A stretch of 64,000 nt of DNA from Mimachlamys varia. Lineage: Eukaryota > Mollusca > Bivalvia > Pectinida > Pectinidae. Positions 1 to 13,700 of the stretch are shown in pieces. The notes below the pieces were generated by a model, which did no database searches, had not been told where the DNA came from, and worked only from the letters and a program-made list of their open reading frames with translations. Made by a program: the position numbers and the translations under genes. The DNA is taken from positions 37,038,688 through 37,102,687 of the forward strand of contig OX392535.1 of assembly GCA_947623455.1 (NCBI GenBank). The letters run 5' to 3'. Numbering within the stretch: position 1 is the first letter of the stretch; every line of letters starts with the position of its first letter.

Positions 1-344
1 TTCGCGATTCTGAAAAATTATGGGAAAAAATCCAGTTGATAACCATGCAAAAGTAAGCCTAAAACGAAGTAAACCTGAGCGGTAACTAACAAGAAACTCT
101 GGACAAAAAAATCCAAAGAATTGAAAATAATTCAGGTTGGGCCCACTTCAACAACAAACCTAAGGTAGAAGACGGTTCGAAATGGACGCGTGTTTCAACT
201 GCTGCTGTACCGGTAACCGCGAAAGAATTCATCTTGAATATTGCTGATATCAGTTAATCTTAACTAAATTTATAAATATAATAAGTTATTAGGCTTGATT
301 TTCGCTTCAAGTTTTGCCGAAAGTTACGTATATTGGGCCTTTAA
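1..344. mobile_element. TTAA-flanked non-autonomous element, family A, copy 1 (cut by window edge)
   Basis: Positions 1-340 align, in inverted orientation, with most of 27617-28016, including the shared stretches ccagttgataaccatgcaaa, aacctgagcggtaact, tttcaactgctgctgtaccg and aaagttacgtatattgggcc. The right end reads GGGCCT followed by TTAA at 341-344, matching the ends of the complete copy. No coding capacity is seen. TTAA target sites are typical of piggyBac transposition. Confidence 0.75.
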
Positions 345-890
345 ATATTGGCCACACAATCTTTTACTTTCCCTTGAAGAAAGACAGATACATTCAAGGT
401 GGAACAGAGACGGAAAGGTCTATCATGTACTGATGCCAGGTAGATTCTGTTAGGTAGGTAGGAAGGTAGACCCATAAGAGCTATTGCCCATTGATCATGA
501 AGAAAACACAATGTTCATTTTAACTTACCTCCCCTTGAAGAATGCAATGTATATGATAGAGGAGTAGAAGTTGACAAACTGGAAAATGAACACTTTAAAT
601 ATAAGCTGGTCCTCATATTCTGTCTGGGTCCGGTGCATCTCTGAGGGAAAAAAAGATCATTATTAAGACATCTTCATTTGCTCAGTTCAAAGCTGTTTCA
701 ATCATTCCAGATTAAATTTACAAGGTTCAGTCCTGTTTATATTTTCTCGGAGTGTATTGAGCGATGATATTTTCCCCAAAACTACATTAAGTTAAAAAAC
801 CCTAAATCAAACTGATCTCTCTCAGTGTATTCAATAGTGTGTTCTCACATCTACCTAACAGACTGAGGTCACAGCGAGCTTCTTTGCCTA

Positions 891-1340
891 TTCTTCTGAG
901 TATATGTGATACTTTCACATTTATATTCCTAGAATGTGTTTGGGAATGAGCTTTTTCACCTATTCTTCTGAGTATATGTGATACTTTCACATTTATATTC
1001 CTAGAATGTGTTTGGGAATGAGCTTTTTCACCTATTCTTCTGAGTATATGTGATACTTTCACATTTATATTCCTAGAATGTGTTTGGGAATGAGCTTTTT
1101 CACCTATTCTTTTGAGTATATGTGATACTTTCACATTTATATTCCTAGAATGTGTTTGGGAATGAGCTTTTTCACCTATTCTTCTGAGTATATGTGATAC
1201 TTTCACATTTATATTCCTAGAATGTGTTTGGGAATGAGCTTTTTCACCTATTCTTCTGAGTATATGTGATACTTTCACATTTATATTCCTAGAATGTGTT
1301 TGGGAATGAGCTTTTTCACCTATTCTTCTGAGAATGTGAT
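891..1340. repeat. 72-bp tandem repeat, six units plus a partial
   Basis: Units begin at 891, 963, 1035, 1107, 1179, 1251 and 1323 (partial) and are nearly identical; the fourth has one C-to-T change. Because 72 is divisible by three, a minus-strand frame stays open through the array (24-residue units containing KVSHILRRIGEKAH). It lies in the ANO7 intron and is probably not coding. Confidence 0.95.
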
Positions 1341-1585
1341 AGGGAAGTTTTACATCTATTTTCTGCTAGAGTTTGATGGTATATTTCAACATACATTTCC
1401 AAGAATGAGTTTCTACATGAACTTTTATTTACCCTGTGACCAACACACACAGCGAGTTTCATAGTGAACTTTCTCACCTCATTTTGTTTGTTTGAGTGGT
1501 TTTACATCAGCTTCACAATGAAGTAGTTTGGATATCCAGCAGACGATATCAAACTAAAAGTACCACACTTAGTTTTTACACTTAC

Positions 1586-1781
1586 CCCATTGAGTGAGTT
1601 TGAGGGCTAATTTTTCGTACACTTTGCCGAGCGCCATAATAAGAATAAGATTGACCACAGCAGATGTGGAACTAGCAATGAGTGCAGCTTTTGGTCGTAG
1701 GGTTTGACTCTGGAACAGTGGAATACTGATCAGCACGCGGTACATAATCACAGCCACGATGAAGATCAACACCAGCGCCAT
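1586..1781 (-). CDS. ANO7: ANO7-like exon 11, TM3-TM4 (last exon in window)
   Basis: Encodes [20 protein letters not shown], then [20 protein letters not shown] and [17 protein letters not shown]. This is the rest of TM3, a loop, and TM4 with the conserved K(V/I)YExxA motif. The internal ATG is not a start; it joins in frame to exon 10. Acceptor ttttccag, donor GTAAGT, phase 1. The next exon, expected to encode a HRTQ-like segment and TM5, is not in 1-1585 and must lie to the left. Confidence 0.93.
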
Positions 1782-4700
1782 CTGGAAAACATAGCAAGAA
1801 GCACACAGGCATTAGCTACTTACCAGTTTTTGTTTTTTAGTTGTTCCCCACCCCCTGCTATCATTTTACCCAATTAAACCCCCGCTGGATGGGCTTGTAA
1901 CACTTTCACCTTTGCAAGCTAATATCAATCTTAATATAAATGTAGATATAACAATCTAGAATAAGTCATTTAATTTTCAGACACACTAAAATTTTTTTTT
2001 TAATTAGATAATCATTTTAGATGAATAAAACAGTAGTGAAACTATCCATTAATCAAGTTTCCAACCAATTAAAGATCTGACTACCTCTACACAGAAAACT
2101 TTTCGATGTTCACAAAAACGGCAATATTTATGAATAACATGCAGTAGTTTCTCACCATTATAACTATGGCGGCTATACCGGACAGGATACGCGGGATGCG
2201 ATCTCGCTGGGGGAAGTGAGGCTCTTTGACTCCTGTGATAGGGTTTTTCTCGTACTTTGTGGCTTTGGCTGTGTACTCGGGGCGGGGACGTTCTTCCTCT
2301 TCCTCAAAGTCCATCACATCCCAGTGGTGGGCAAGCGAAGCGTTCTTCCTTTTCCAGTATTCCAGAAATGTTACCGCTGAAATATACAAAGTAAATGCTA
2401 CAATTCATACTGGCTTTCTGAGCTTGTTTTTGCTATTACCTTGGACAAAGACATTAGATTGGAGCATATACAGGCAAATCTCAGCTGGAAGTCGATGGGA
2501 CCGTGGTAAAAGTTTGAGTTAACAGAGTCTTCGAGTTTCCTGAGTTTGAATGTTATTGTAAAGCTTGGTCGGGACCGACAAAATACTTCGACTGTGAAAC
2601 TGTAGCAGGGTGATCAAACTTACCCCAGAACGACACAAACACAGCATATAGAACTGTAGCAGGGTGATCAAACAGGTAGGCAATCTTAGTGTAGATACAG
2701 ACATCGGACAGGTACCAGTAGGCACAGCCGATGTCTTCATCACACAGTGGGCACATCTTGTACTTCTCACCGCTGTCACACACCTCATTACTACAAAACA
2801 ACAACATCATAATTAATTGTCATTATCTAATACTCTGTTTTGTTTTAAATCCTCACTATAATATCTGCCTTATCTGTAAACACACAAACCAATAATTATG
2901 TTCCTGATGTTTTCATGGTTGTGTGGTGCAGTGGATAGTGTATTTGCCTTTCACCAAGGCGGCCGGGGTTCAATTCCCAGACCGGACGTTAAAAGGTATT
3001 GGGTCACCTGCTCGACCATGTGGGTTTTCTCCGGGTACTCTGGTTTCCTTCCACAATAAGACCCCCTCGCACGCTAACATCCGGGCCAACAAGAGTGATT
3101 AATATAAGTAGGATAACTTGTTTCATAATTGTTGTAAAATAAGTAAAGTTTATATGTTTATGTTTATATGTTTTCGTCTGTTTCCTAAAATAATGTTTAA
3201 CCATGTTTTTCTGATCCTTGTTGGTTACCTTTAACATTTTCATTCAGAAACATACAACATCATCCATGATTCAGTGATCCAGCAACAAATGTCAAAAATA
3301 TGACAACCAATAATTATATTTACATTTCATTTTTGCTAACCTGCTAACCAACATACAGTTGATGCAGAAATATACAAATATTGTTTGTCAAAAACATGTT
3401 TCAACATCAGGGTAAATCCAGACAGAGAACAGTCACCTATTAACAATGGAGCAGTACAGTCTCCAAAACTTTAATTATGACGTCATAAGCACGGGGATGT
3501 CATAATATGTATGTTATTAGGACTTAATTAACATTAGGCCCAGTAGATACATCTAGTCTCTGTGCAGTAGTAATATAAATATTTACTATAGTCGATACTT
3601 ACGCTGGAGTGTTACCAGACCATGTGATGATTCCGTACAGGAAGACAATGACACCCACCACTGCTGCAGGTAACAGCCAGGCAGTGTAGAACCCTACAAG
3701 TATCGGTGAACAGATATTCAAAGATTATTTCCAAAATATTGAAGAAAATGAAGATTCTCAGGTATTTCAAAGATTGTTTCCAAAATACTGAAGAAAATGA
3801 AGATTCCAAGATATTTTCAAAATGTTGAAGAAAATGAAGATTCTCAGATATTTCAAAGATTGTTTTCAAAATACTGAAGAAAATGAAGATTCTTAGGCAT
3901 TTCAAAGATTATTTCCAGAAAATTGACATGGAATTTCAATTATTTGGTATTATGCACCCTATGATCAATTATATTAACTCATACACCCCTAAAAACACAT
4001 TTGAACTCCTCTGATTCAAACGCAAGAATAGTACCTTGCAAAATTTCAAGGTTGAATGAATAATAAAGCACGGCTATCATAGCTCATTTGGCTCCGACTA
4101 ACAATACCAAGAAATATTAACAGTATACAAATGTAAGGCCAAACAATTAAAACTGAATACAAATAAATTAATTCATTATTGTTTTACATACCAGCTCATA
4201 ACCAATGCAATGTCATCATATTTCTGTGTCATTTTCTGTAAATGATCGTCAGTTGTTGCGATGCTTACCTAGCCAAGCAAAGTAGATGCCGATCTTCTCC
4301 CCAAAGTACTCTCGGATGTGGTCGAGGGGCTGGTACTTGTACCACACTCCCCAGCGCGCCCAGTAGTGGTACAATATCTGTCGAGCACTGAGCGACTCGG
4401 GTGCCACAAAGTGTTTGGGCACCTCAAACGGCCCCTGTAACACACACACATATAAGACATTTACAGTAAGGTTTTTACCATTCATAACCACAAGAAATAT
4501 CTCAAAGCAATATATTGGACCAAACATCCTACTAAGGTTGATATTAATTTTATATTAGAGTTCTGAATCTTGTTTTCTGAAGTGAAGATGAAAATGGTCA
4601 TGCTAAAATGAGGCGAAATCTGCAGTTCAAGATATATATCCAGAAGATTTTGTTTCCTTAACTCTTTCCGTACTCATGACGCCTTGAGACGTCATAAAAA

Positions 4701-7700
4701 AGTGCTCCCGTATCCTTCATGACGCCTTGAGACGTCATAAAAAAGTGCTCCCGTATCCTTCATGACGCCTTGAGACGTCATAAAAAAGTGCTCCTGTATC
4801 CTTCATGACGCCTTGAGACGTCATAAAAAAGTGCTCCCGTATCCTTCATGACGCCTTGAGACGTCATAAAAAAGTGCTCCCGTATCCTTCATGACGCCTT
4901 GAGACGTCATAAAAAAGTGATCCCGTATCCTTCATGACACCTCGAGACGTCAAGAAAAACGTGTGTGTAACTCGCTCGTTTGGCGTGTTTGTACAGAGTT
5001 TACTGACGAAATTCGTATTTAACAAATAATAAATATCAAAAAGAAATTCAAAACATTCAATATTACTTATAACAAGCGTAACTATTTGTTATAATAGTCG
5101 TTTTCACAGAAAACGGCAGGTTTTTACTTTCGATTTCAAGGCATTAATGACGGTTAAAACGGCAAAAAAGTAGTACAAACGTTCACAAATATACCAAGGA
5201 GTACAAATTATCGTCAAAATAAAACAAGAATATGTTTAACGTGTTTTCGCAACGAAATAAAAGGGTTACGACGAAGTGATATTCCACACATGTGTGACAC
5301 GGTGAACAGATAAACAGTTCGACTTCCTGTCATTCTACCGGACGATTTCGTCATGTATTCTCGTAAATACTTGATAAACATGTTTCTGCCGATTTCATAC
5401 AATGCCTTTAACAAATAAATGACAACGTACCGGACATATGAACACCAGACAGCCGTATATCATCCTTTAATCGAAGCGGTAGCATTCCGCCATGTGCTCT
5501 GAAAAGCGTCATGCGCAAAGGACGAACCAGTAATAACTTCCGGGTAGCGAGCGGGAAATTTGAACGAGTACGGAAAGAGTTAAAAAGTTCAGAATGTGGA
5601 TTTTCACGTTTTCTCATAACTTTTCATCAAAATAAGCAACTATATTTTACATAGAGTCAAACTTTGCTATCTAGGAAGTCCATGGAATCTTCAGAAAACT
5701 TTGAGATATCCAGAGTTTCCAGATTTTTCGAGTTAACAGTAAGTTTTACATAAATCTTATATCATCGGGACTAAATGTTTTTATTTTTGACAGTATTATA
5801 TTAATATGGCAATAGTGTATGTAGTACAAGGGCAATAACTCTTGTTTAAATACTAATCTAATTAATGGTACAATGTATGGTGTAACATTTGGTCTGAAAT
5901 TACATCCTTACATCATGAAGGGGATACGCTCCCTTGAACACATTTTCTTCTAACAATCTGTCGATCCCAATTTCAGCCCGCTTTCTCTTGCCGTATGCTG
6001 TGCGGCCCAAGACTTCATTCACGACCCGGGTCCTCTGAGTGTTTGAGAAGTATGTGTCATGGTTATCACTCCCAAGGAATCTAAATTAAACATGAAAATA
6101 ATAGAATGAATGCTCCATGATGCTTCAGATCATATCTGGTTTAAATTCCTTCGTCCATTTGAAGGCTAGGAATTTACAACTTATCTCTATTTTCCGAACT
6201 GCTTAATTCCACCTCTGCTCCACAGTGCTCAATTCATTCAGGGCTTTGAATGTTCAATGAAAGCAAAATTATATACTGACAGGGCAAATAGCGCAAGCAT
6301 ACTTCATTTTTTCCTCTAAGTATAGGTTTTTTATACCAGGGTAAGTTTTGATCTGGTCAGATGAACTTTGTGTATTACATGAATTTTTATCCAACCAAGC
6401 TATAGTGAAATGTTGGTTCAGTCAAATGAATTTTATCTCACTAGATGAAAAATCTATACCAATAAGTACATTTTTAAAGTTTATAATTTTGACATTCAAC
6501 AGGATCCTGGACTGAATCAATTTCAGCTTATACCTCTGAACACAAACAATCAATGTGGCTCCAAATGATCAACAAGAAATTCATATTGTAGACGTTAGAA
6601 GTCATCGTCGAATACCCACGGTTGATCTCGCTTCGCTAACTCACTCATCACCCGTGGGCAAACTCGCCGAGAAATCCTCGTAAAATATGGTAATTCGTAT
6701 ATTAGAACGGACCAATCAGAAAATCGGAACTCTCCAGTTTGAAGACCCGTTTCGTGGTACACCATACACAACAATGAGAAAGCGTGTAAACGGCGAGTAG
6801 AAGACGTGTTCACAACGATGGCGGCGTAAATTAAGTCTTGTGAATTTTGTTTAAAAATCATATGAGACAAGTCTTACAGGTCGTTGACTTCGAAAACAAG
6901 TCAAGAACAATACAGTGCTACTTATCTAAGTTATGCTTCCGTATAGATTATATAACGCTAATTCTGATTGGTTTAAAATCCCATCGCGAAACTGCACTGG
7001 AACCAATCAAATGCTTCGTACATATTAATTACCTACGAGGATTTCTCGGCGAGTTTGCCCACGGGTGATGAGTGAGTTAGCGAAGCGAGATCAACCGTGG
7101 GTATCCGACGATGGTTAGAAGTGTAATATCCAGGAAATAATTCTAATGCTAAAGAATGAATTGCTCAAGCCAACCCTCTTCAAAAAGTCAAGTGTGAGTT
7201 TTGAAAACACGAGTCGGCTCTATAATTCTATCCCAAACCCTTCCATATCATTGATTCACAAAATGAGATTTTTAAGTGTTTATGACAGAATCAAGAAATT
7301 TGGCTTGAGCACAAAATCTGAGTTTAGCAGGAGAATGAGTTTATGAGTTCTGGAATAAATCCTGGACAGCGTGCCAAAACATCAGTTGTTTTTTTATTTG
7401 AAAAATATGTTCTATAATCTGTATGTAAAATTTGATGGAGACAGTCCAATGTTTTTGCTGCCTTGATTTTACAGCAACCTGAGCCTTATTTGATAGGGGA
7501 AATTCAGTAGGATTTTCAGATAAATTGTGAAAATCTTCTTGAATTTTCTTCATTTTGGGAAAATAACAGAAATATTGACTGGAGGAAACAGCCTTATATC
7601 GGCTTTAAACCTAGGCAAACAAAATCACTGAGACCACTTACCTGTCAAGTTTCGACTTTTTGAACACACAGGTGTAGTAGTCAAGGGGAGCATTGGGGAC

Positions 7701-10700
7701 GTGTGCACTCATCATGTTTGGGATCTTCAGCGTGGTGAGCACCTTGTCCGACCAATTGTCCGACGGGTTCGGGTGGGCCTGAAACACATAAACAAACTGT
7801 AATCCGAACCAGGACTACGAAACCATACCCCAAGATTATGAAACAGTCTTGAGTAAAAAAAAAATGTCTGAAGCTTGTACTCTCAGATCAATCTCAGATA
7901 GGGTCAAGATTGACAGAACCTAAGTCTGAGATTATTTCATGATCCTTGGGGTAAATCTTTATCACAACTTACTCTAGGAACCTGCCTTTCTTCTAGAGAA
8001 GTTACCTAGAACCAACTTCTGGGTTAGATCCATGAAGCCATTCTCATACTCAAGTATGAAGTATGTGCTCAAATGAAAATTTGTATAGCGTGTAATATCA
8101 CACAGATAAAATGTCAAGTTTAACATCGAAGCCTAATTCATCCAAATCATCAACAAATCAATTTTTTATCACCAGAACCAGAAATTGAGCAGAGCGAAGG
8201 ATTTTCTAAAACTAGGTTTTGTTATGAACTGTAATCACACATATGGTCTGATGTTACCTTTAGGTGCCTTACAGGACCCTTAAATTGTTTTTACCTGTAA
8301 GGGGGCCCGCATACACAGGTCCTCAGCATAGAAACAGCACACATCCCAAGGAGCATGCAGCTTTATGAAAGTGGTTATCTTTTTCGTACTTTGCACCCGT
8401 TCCTGTAACACACATAAATGAGCACAAGCTAATTCGTGGAATTTATGTCCCCCGCTTCAGGGCCACTTGGGGGGAAACATCATGTGCGAAATTTGGCAAT
8501 GGAAATTGGCTGAGCCGTTTATGCATTAAACATTTGACTGTCTTATGAGGAAATTAGAGCAAATAATATCGTGTGTGAAGTCATTTTTGTACATAATACT
8601 GGTTTAGGGCAAGGGAAAGGGCATAACATAGTTTTTACATACCTATTACAAAGACACACTCATCCACAGAAAGTTGAAATACCTGCATCAAAACACTTAA
8701 TATATGTTACATCATTGCTTGATATGATATTGTACCAAATTTAAAGTAGATTAAATAAATAAAAAACATAAGAGTTCTGGCATTTTGTACATGATGCCTA
8801 TATTTCATGATAAAAAGGGGGATAACTCCGTAAAATACGCGCGGAATTTCACGAAAATCGAACTCATTCGAGATACTTGAATAATAAGTATCCTCAACAA
8901 GTTTGATGAAAATCGAATTATTCCTTCAAAAGATAGAGCACGGAAAGCAATTTTTTGTACATAATGCTTTCATTTGGCAATGAAAGGGACAAAACTCTGT
9001 CGGATTCCAAAGAAAGTTGAGATACGACATCCAAACCCGTAATATATGTTAAACATCATTACCTTATATAATATTCTACAGAATTTAAAGTGAATTAAAT
9101 AAAAAACATAAGAGTTATGGCATTTTGTACATGATGCCTATATTTGGTGATAAAAGGGGGATAACTCCATAAAATATGCGCGGAATTTCACGAAAATCGA
9201 ACTCATCCGAGGTACTTGGATGATAAGTATCCTGACCAAGTTTAATGAAAATCGGATTATTCCTTCAAAAGATAGAGCACGGAAACGAAGTGTGACAGAC
9301 AGACGGACAGAGGGACGGACGGAGGGACGGACAGAGGGACGGACAGACGGACGGACGGACGGACAAACCCAAATCAATATCCCCCGTTCCTCCGGAAGCG
9401 GGGGACAAAAATATAATGGAACAGGCTGAAGTTAGATATCGGCTTCTCAGCTTAAAAGTATCTTGAAGAGTAAAAGAATTTTACAAACTAGCAAACTATT
9501 TATATAAATATCTCTCCAAATGGACAAGAGCTTGATTGTAAAATGACGATGATAAAATCACATAAAAGTAGTAAGAACTCAGTAAGTAGAAATGTCTGTG
9601 AGACATAAATGCCCCCCGCATCCCAGCTGCTTACATTACCATGGGACAAGACGGGACAGACATGGTAAACACTATATGCTCCCCTATTTCATGGCGGGGG
9701 CATACAAAATTAAATGTGTTTATGGTCAGTTATTAAAGTAATATTGCAAAGGAGTCTCCAAGCCAGGAGGTCATATGATAGGGTAGGAATTCAAGGCATT
9801 TCATAGGATAAATTTACTGCTTCATATCATACTCATACATTGTAAATAATTGTGTATGGGACTCCTCAATCCTCAAGGGATGTAATGTGTAAACCCTTTT
9901 ACCATTCCAAATCTCCTTTATATCCCATATATGGTTAAACTTCCTTTCCCTCTATTTCTATAATTTGTTTAATCACTTTCATCATAGGATGCTTCCTAAA
10001 CTATTGATAATTCCTTTCACAGTCCAGAAGAAGTCTTATCAGAAATTGCTGATGGACAGACTTACAATGAACTACTGTTCAAGTGGAATTATTCGCCGTG
10101 TCAAAATTTTCACTTCTTTCACTTGCATTAAATCTCCGCGAATATATCCACACGCAAACATATTTAACACCATTCAAAACTTTAACAGTATTATAGGTAT
10201 ACAGTACAAAACAGCTTGACTGAATTGCGAAAATTGTTACACCGTAAACAGTTTGGAGGCCTGCTTAGGGAAAATTTCCAAACACGAAATTTTTTGGCTT
10301 TTACAGCAACAGACACGGTAATAAGACCAGGTGATATCATCAGTAAGCCAACACAATATCCACCACAAACATTCTTACCTCCTCGGTTTCCAGTCCAGTT
10401 TTACGGAGGTTATTGAGGAACTTGGCGCGCCATTTCTCCACCTTTTCAATCTCAACACTGTTACTTTTCACTTTCTTCTCCACCTCCTCTTCATACACCA
10501 GTATAAAGTCTGCAACATACACAATGTTGACAGGACTCAACAATTCAAAATCTGATGTGACAATTTACACCAACTGTTTAACTAAAGATTACACTTTCTA
10601 TATGAGACAGTATACATATCAAAGTATTAATGAACATCCCCCCCCCCCCCCCCTCATTATTGTAATGGAAGGTAAATAAATATTAATAATGAAATGTTAA

Positions 10701-13700
10701 TTTATTAAGCAAGGATTCAAAATTCAAAACTAATATCTGGAAGAAAAATGTCATTTTTATAAAGTAAATAAGTAGGATGTATTATGACAAGAATGAGTAG
10801 TACTCCAGATGTGCGATACTATTAATTGTCATCAATTTCAGATAATTTGTTCACAAATAACCAATATTTAAGAGTTTGTTTCTTGAAAACATGAACACAG
10901 AAGGTTTACCGCACAGTTACGGTAAATAGAATCATTTAGTTGTGTTACGATTTAAAGGGACACTTTAACATTTATACCACCGTAGAATGGGGGAGGGACG
11001 CTAATTACAGTATACAGTATACTAATACTTTGAATTTTTTGCTCTGTCAACTTTTTACCCTTTAGAGTTAAAATCCATTTTTGCTCAATATTGAATCCAT
11101 CCTCTATCCTTCACATTTGATCACTTCATACTTATACTTGCCAACCCTCCCTATTTAGGAGGGAGACTCCCGATTTTGGACCCTAAAACTATGCATTTTC
11201 AACTTTGGAATCTGCTTAACTATTCCTATTTCTAAAGATTTGCATGATGGCTTCCACTGAAAGAAGAGCTCAAAAGAAGCAATTTAAAAGTGTTATTTTT
11301 CCTCTGAAAGTACATGTACACATATTATTTATGTTTTCAATTCTGAGCACGGGTATTCTCCCCAATGGAAATTTCAAAAAGTTGGGGTATTCTCCCCAAT
11401 GGAAATTTCAAAAAGTTGGCAAGTACATGTCACTCTATGTAAACTGTAATCAGGGTTTTTTCTGGGTAAATTGGGAAAAGGCCCCTGAGTGAAATTGGGA
11501 AAAATTAATGACGAATCGACAAATAATACAATCTAATTTAATCAGATAAAAGCAATAAAATGACAATATTTCTTTTCAAATAGCTTCTTTTTCAACTGAT
11601 GCAGATGTTCAGTTTAAAATGCACAAAAAAAAAATTTTTTTTTTTTGAAGTAGATCTAACATCAGATTGGGAAAAAAGTCTTTTAATTGGGAAAAATGAA
11701 GCCTAAATCTCATTGGGAATGGGGCCGAATTTCGGCCCCTGAGAGACCCCAGAAAAAGCCCTGGTAATGTTGATGACAGTTTCTTGTCATGACTCACCCT
11801 CATTATAGAAAGAAAAAGGTGACAATTATAAAACCAGCCATCACTTCCCTGTATTACAGTATTACAAACTTGTCAAAACATCCAATTTTAATTGGGTGAG
11901 ACACATAGACAGTTTATACTAAAGATCATACATGGAAACATATGTTACAGTACCATAACAAGAACCACTGGTTATATCCAAAAGTCCTGTTACATCTTTT
12001 CTGCAAACACTGTGAGGTTGAGCAAAACCCAATTTTGAAGTATGTATTACTATTAATATGTTCACAGTGTGTACACGGTGGACGATGACACGGACGTTCT
12101 AAATTATGCCTTCGGCTAACACTAGCCGAGGGGCTTATTGATTTACAATTTTTTGTTACACGTTCAAGAATGTTTTTATGTATTGTAATTATTTTATGTT
12201 TCTTAAATTTGTGTCTTGATAAAAGAGCGGATTGCTCCGAAAATTTGACAACACCAGTTTGTCGACACTGTTTGAATTACTTCTTTGCCCTTTATAAAAT
12301 TTTAAGTAATTCGCATCCTATAAATATCCATTTGTAAGGATCCAGTATTATTTGGAAAACTACCGTTAAAATTACTTCTTTGACCCATATTAATATTTTT
12401 ATGTTATAATTAACCTTTTACCATGTTTTGTTATTTTCAACTACATGTATGTATGGTTTTTGATGCAATTGAAATCCTCAAAATGCAAATTTTTTGCAAT
12501 TTCACTTTTTTTTATTCATATAATTCAACAATATATTTCTTTTTTATATTTTGGACAGTGGATCATTTTATTAATTCCATTTAATTGTGCAAATGAAAGA
12601 AAAACAATTTTTATTCATTTTTGAACATTATCAAAAATAGACCCCTCCCTGCAACTTTCTGGACTTAAGTATTTTTGAAATAAATTGCCAATTGCCACTG
12701 ATAAGCGGACTATCGATAGGAAATTGCATCAGTTGTGTTCATTTTTTGTTTGCTAATGGCTTAATATGTACACAACATTTGTAACAAAACTTTTGGATGG
12801 CAGTGTATATATATATGCCTCACCTATCCGTCTGTAGCCGTCCTTGAAGAAGCAGCCACGATCATCCCCGGGGGAATATGGACGAGCTCCAATTTCAATC
12901 CCGCCATCATCAGAACTCTTCAAGATAAAAGAGAAGTAATCAATACCCACTTAATATCCAATCTAACCAAAATAACAGTTTTTTGCTTGTTCTTCGAAAG
13001 CAATTTCCGGTCAGTGAATTCATGGTGTAGACCCCGTCTCCACAATAGAAACGAGCATAAAATATAAATTGTATCTTTCGTTATGCATTTCTTGGTTCCA
13101 ACCATTGTCTTTGCATAGATGTAAGAAATTGTATCGGGGGACAAGGATGTTATGCATGCAATGTTATCAGACGCCGATATTTAGATCTTTGATTCTTTTA
13201 TAAATGTGTTCATGGTCTGTTTGACTGTCCATATCTTGCAGAGAAGATTGGTATTTTAGCTCCAAGAAAATGTTTATGATCCTCTGTACATTTGCAATTT
13301 ATTTGTCCTCATAGAAGGCTAAATGTTAGAAAATTCAGTACTTTTAAAATTGTAATTAGAACTTTCAACCAAAATACCAGACTGTATATTTGAGTGTACT
13401 CTGCCTTTTAAATTTCGCCTAAGGGCAGTATGTTTAATTAATTCCATGTTTAAGTACAGCATGCCATATTTTACTATTATCAATCATATACATTACTTGC
13501 ATGTTCTTATAGATCTGTGATAGCTTACTATACTTTTGTTATCATTGTTATCAATTCTGTAATTGGACCCTTGGGTCTGTTGAATTGAATCAAATAAATA
13601 AATAAAACAAATAAATATCTTGATATTGTAAAATTATCACTTGAAGTTTTCAAGACTACCTGGTATGTAACTCAACAGAGGACCTTGACCTTGGCTAAGC

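Noticed and set aside
802..1278. 158-codon open frame with 24-residue repeats
   Set aside because: A by-product of the 72-bp satellite in an ANO7 intron; no start context, splice signal or known motif.
891..1340. CRISPR array
   Set aside because: Units are contiguous without unique spacers, and the genome is eukaryotic.
4676..4960. CRE-like half sites (TGACG/CGTCA) linked to the CREB coactivator gene
   Set aside because: They belong to a transposon satellite in the other gene's intron, 40 kb away; no reason to connect them to CRTC regulation.
9295..9364. Protein-coding repeat ([16 protein letters not shown])
   Set aside because: Translation of a simple short-repeat tract inside a transposon.
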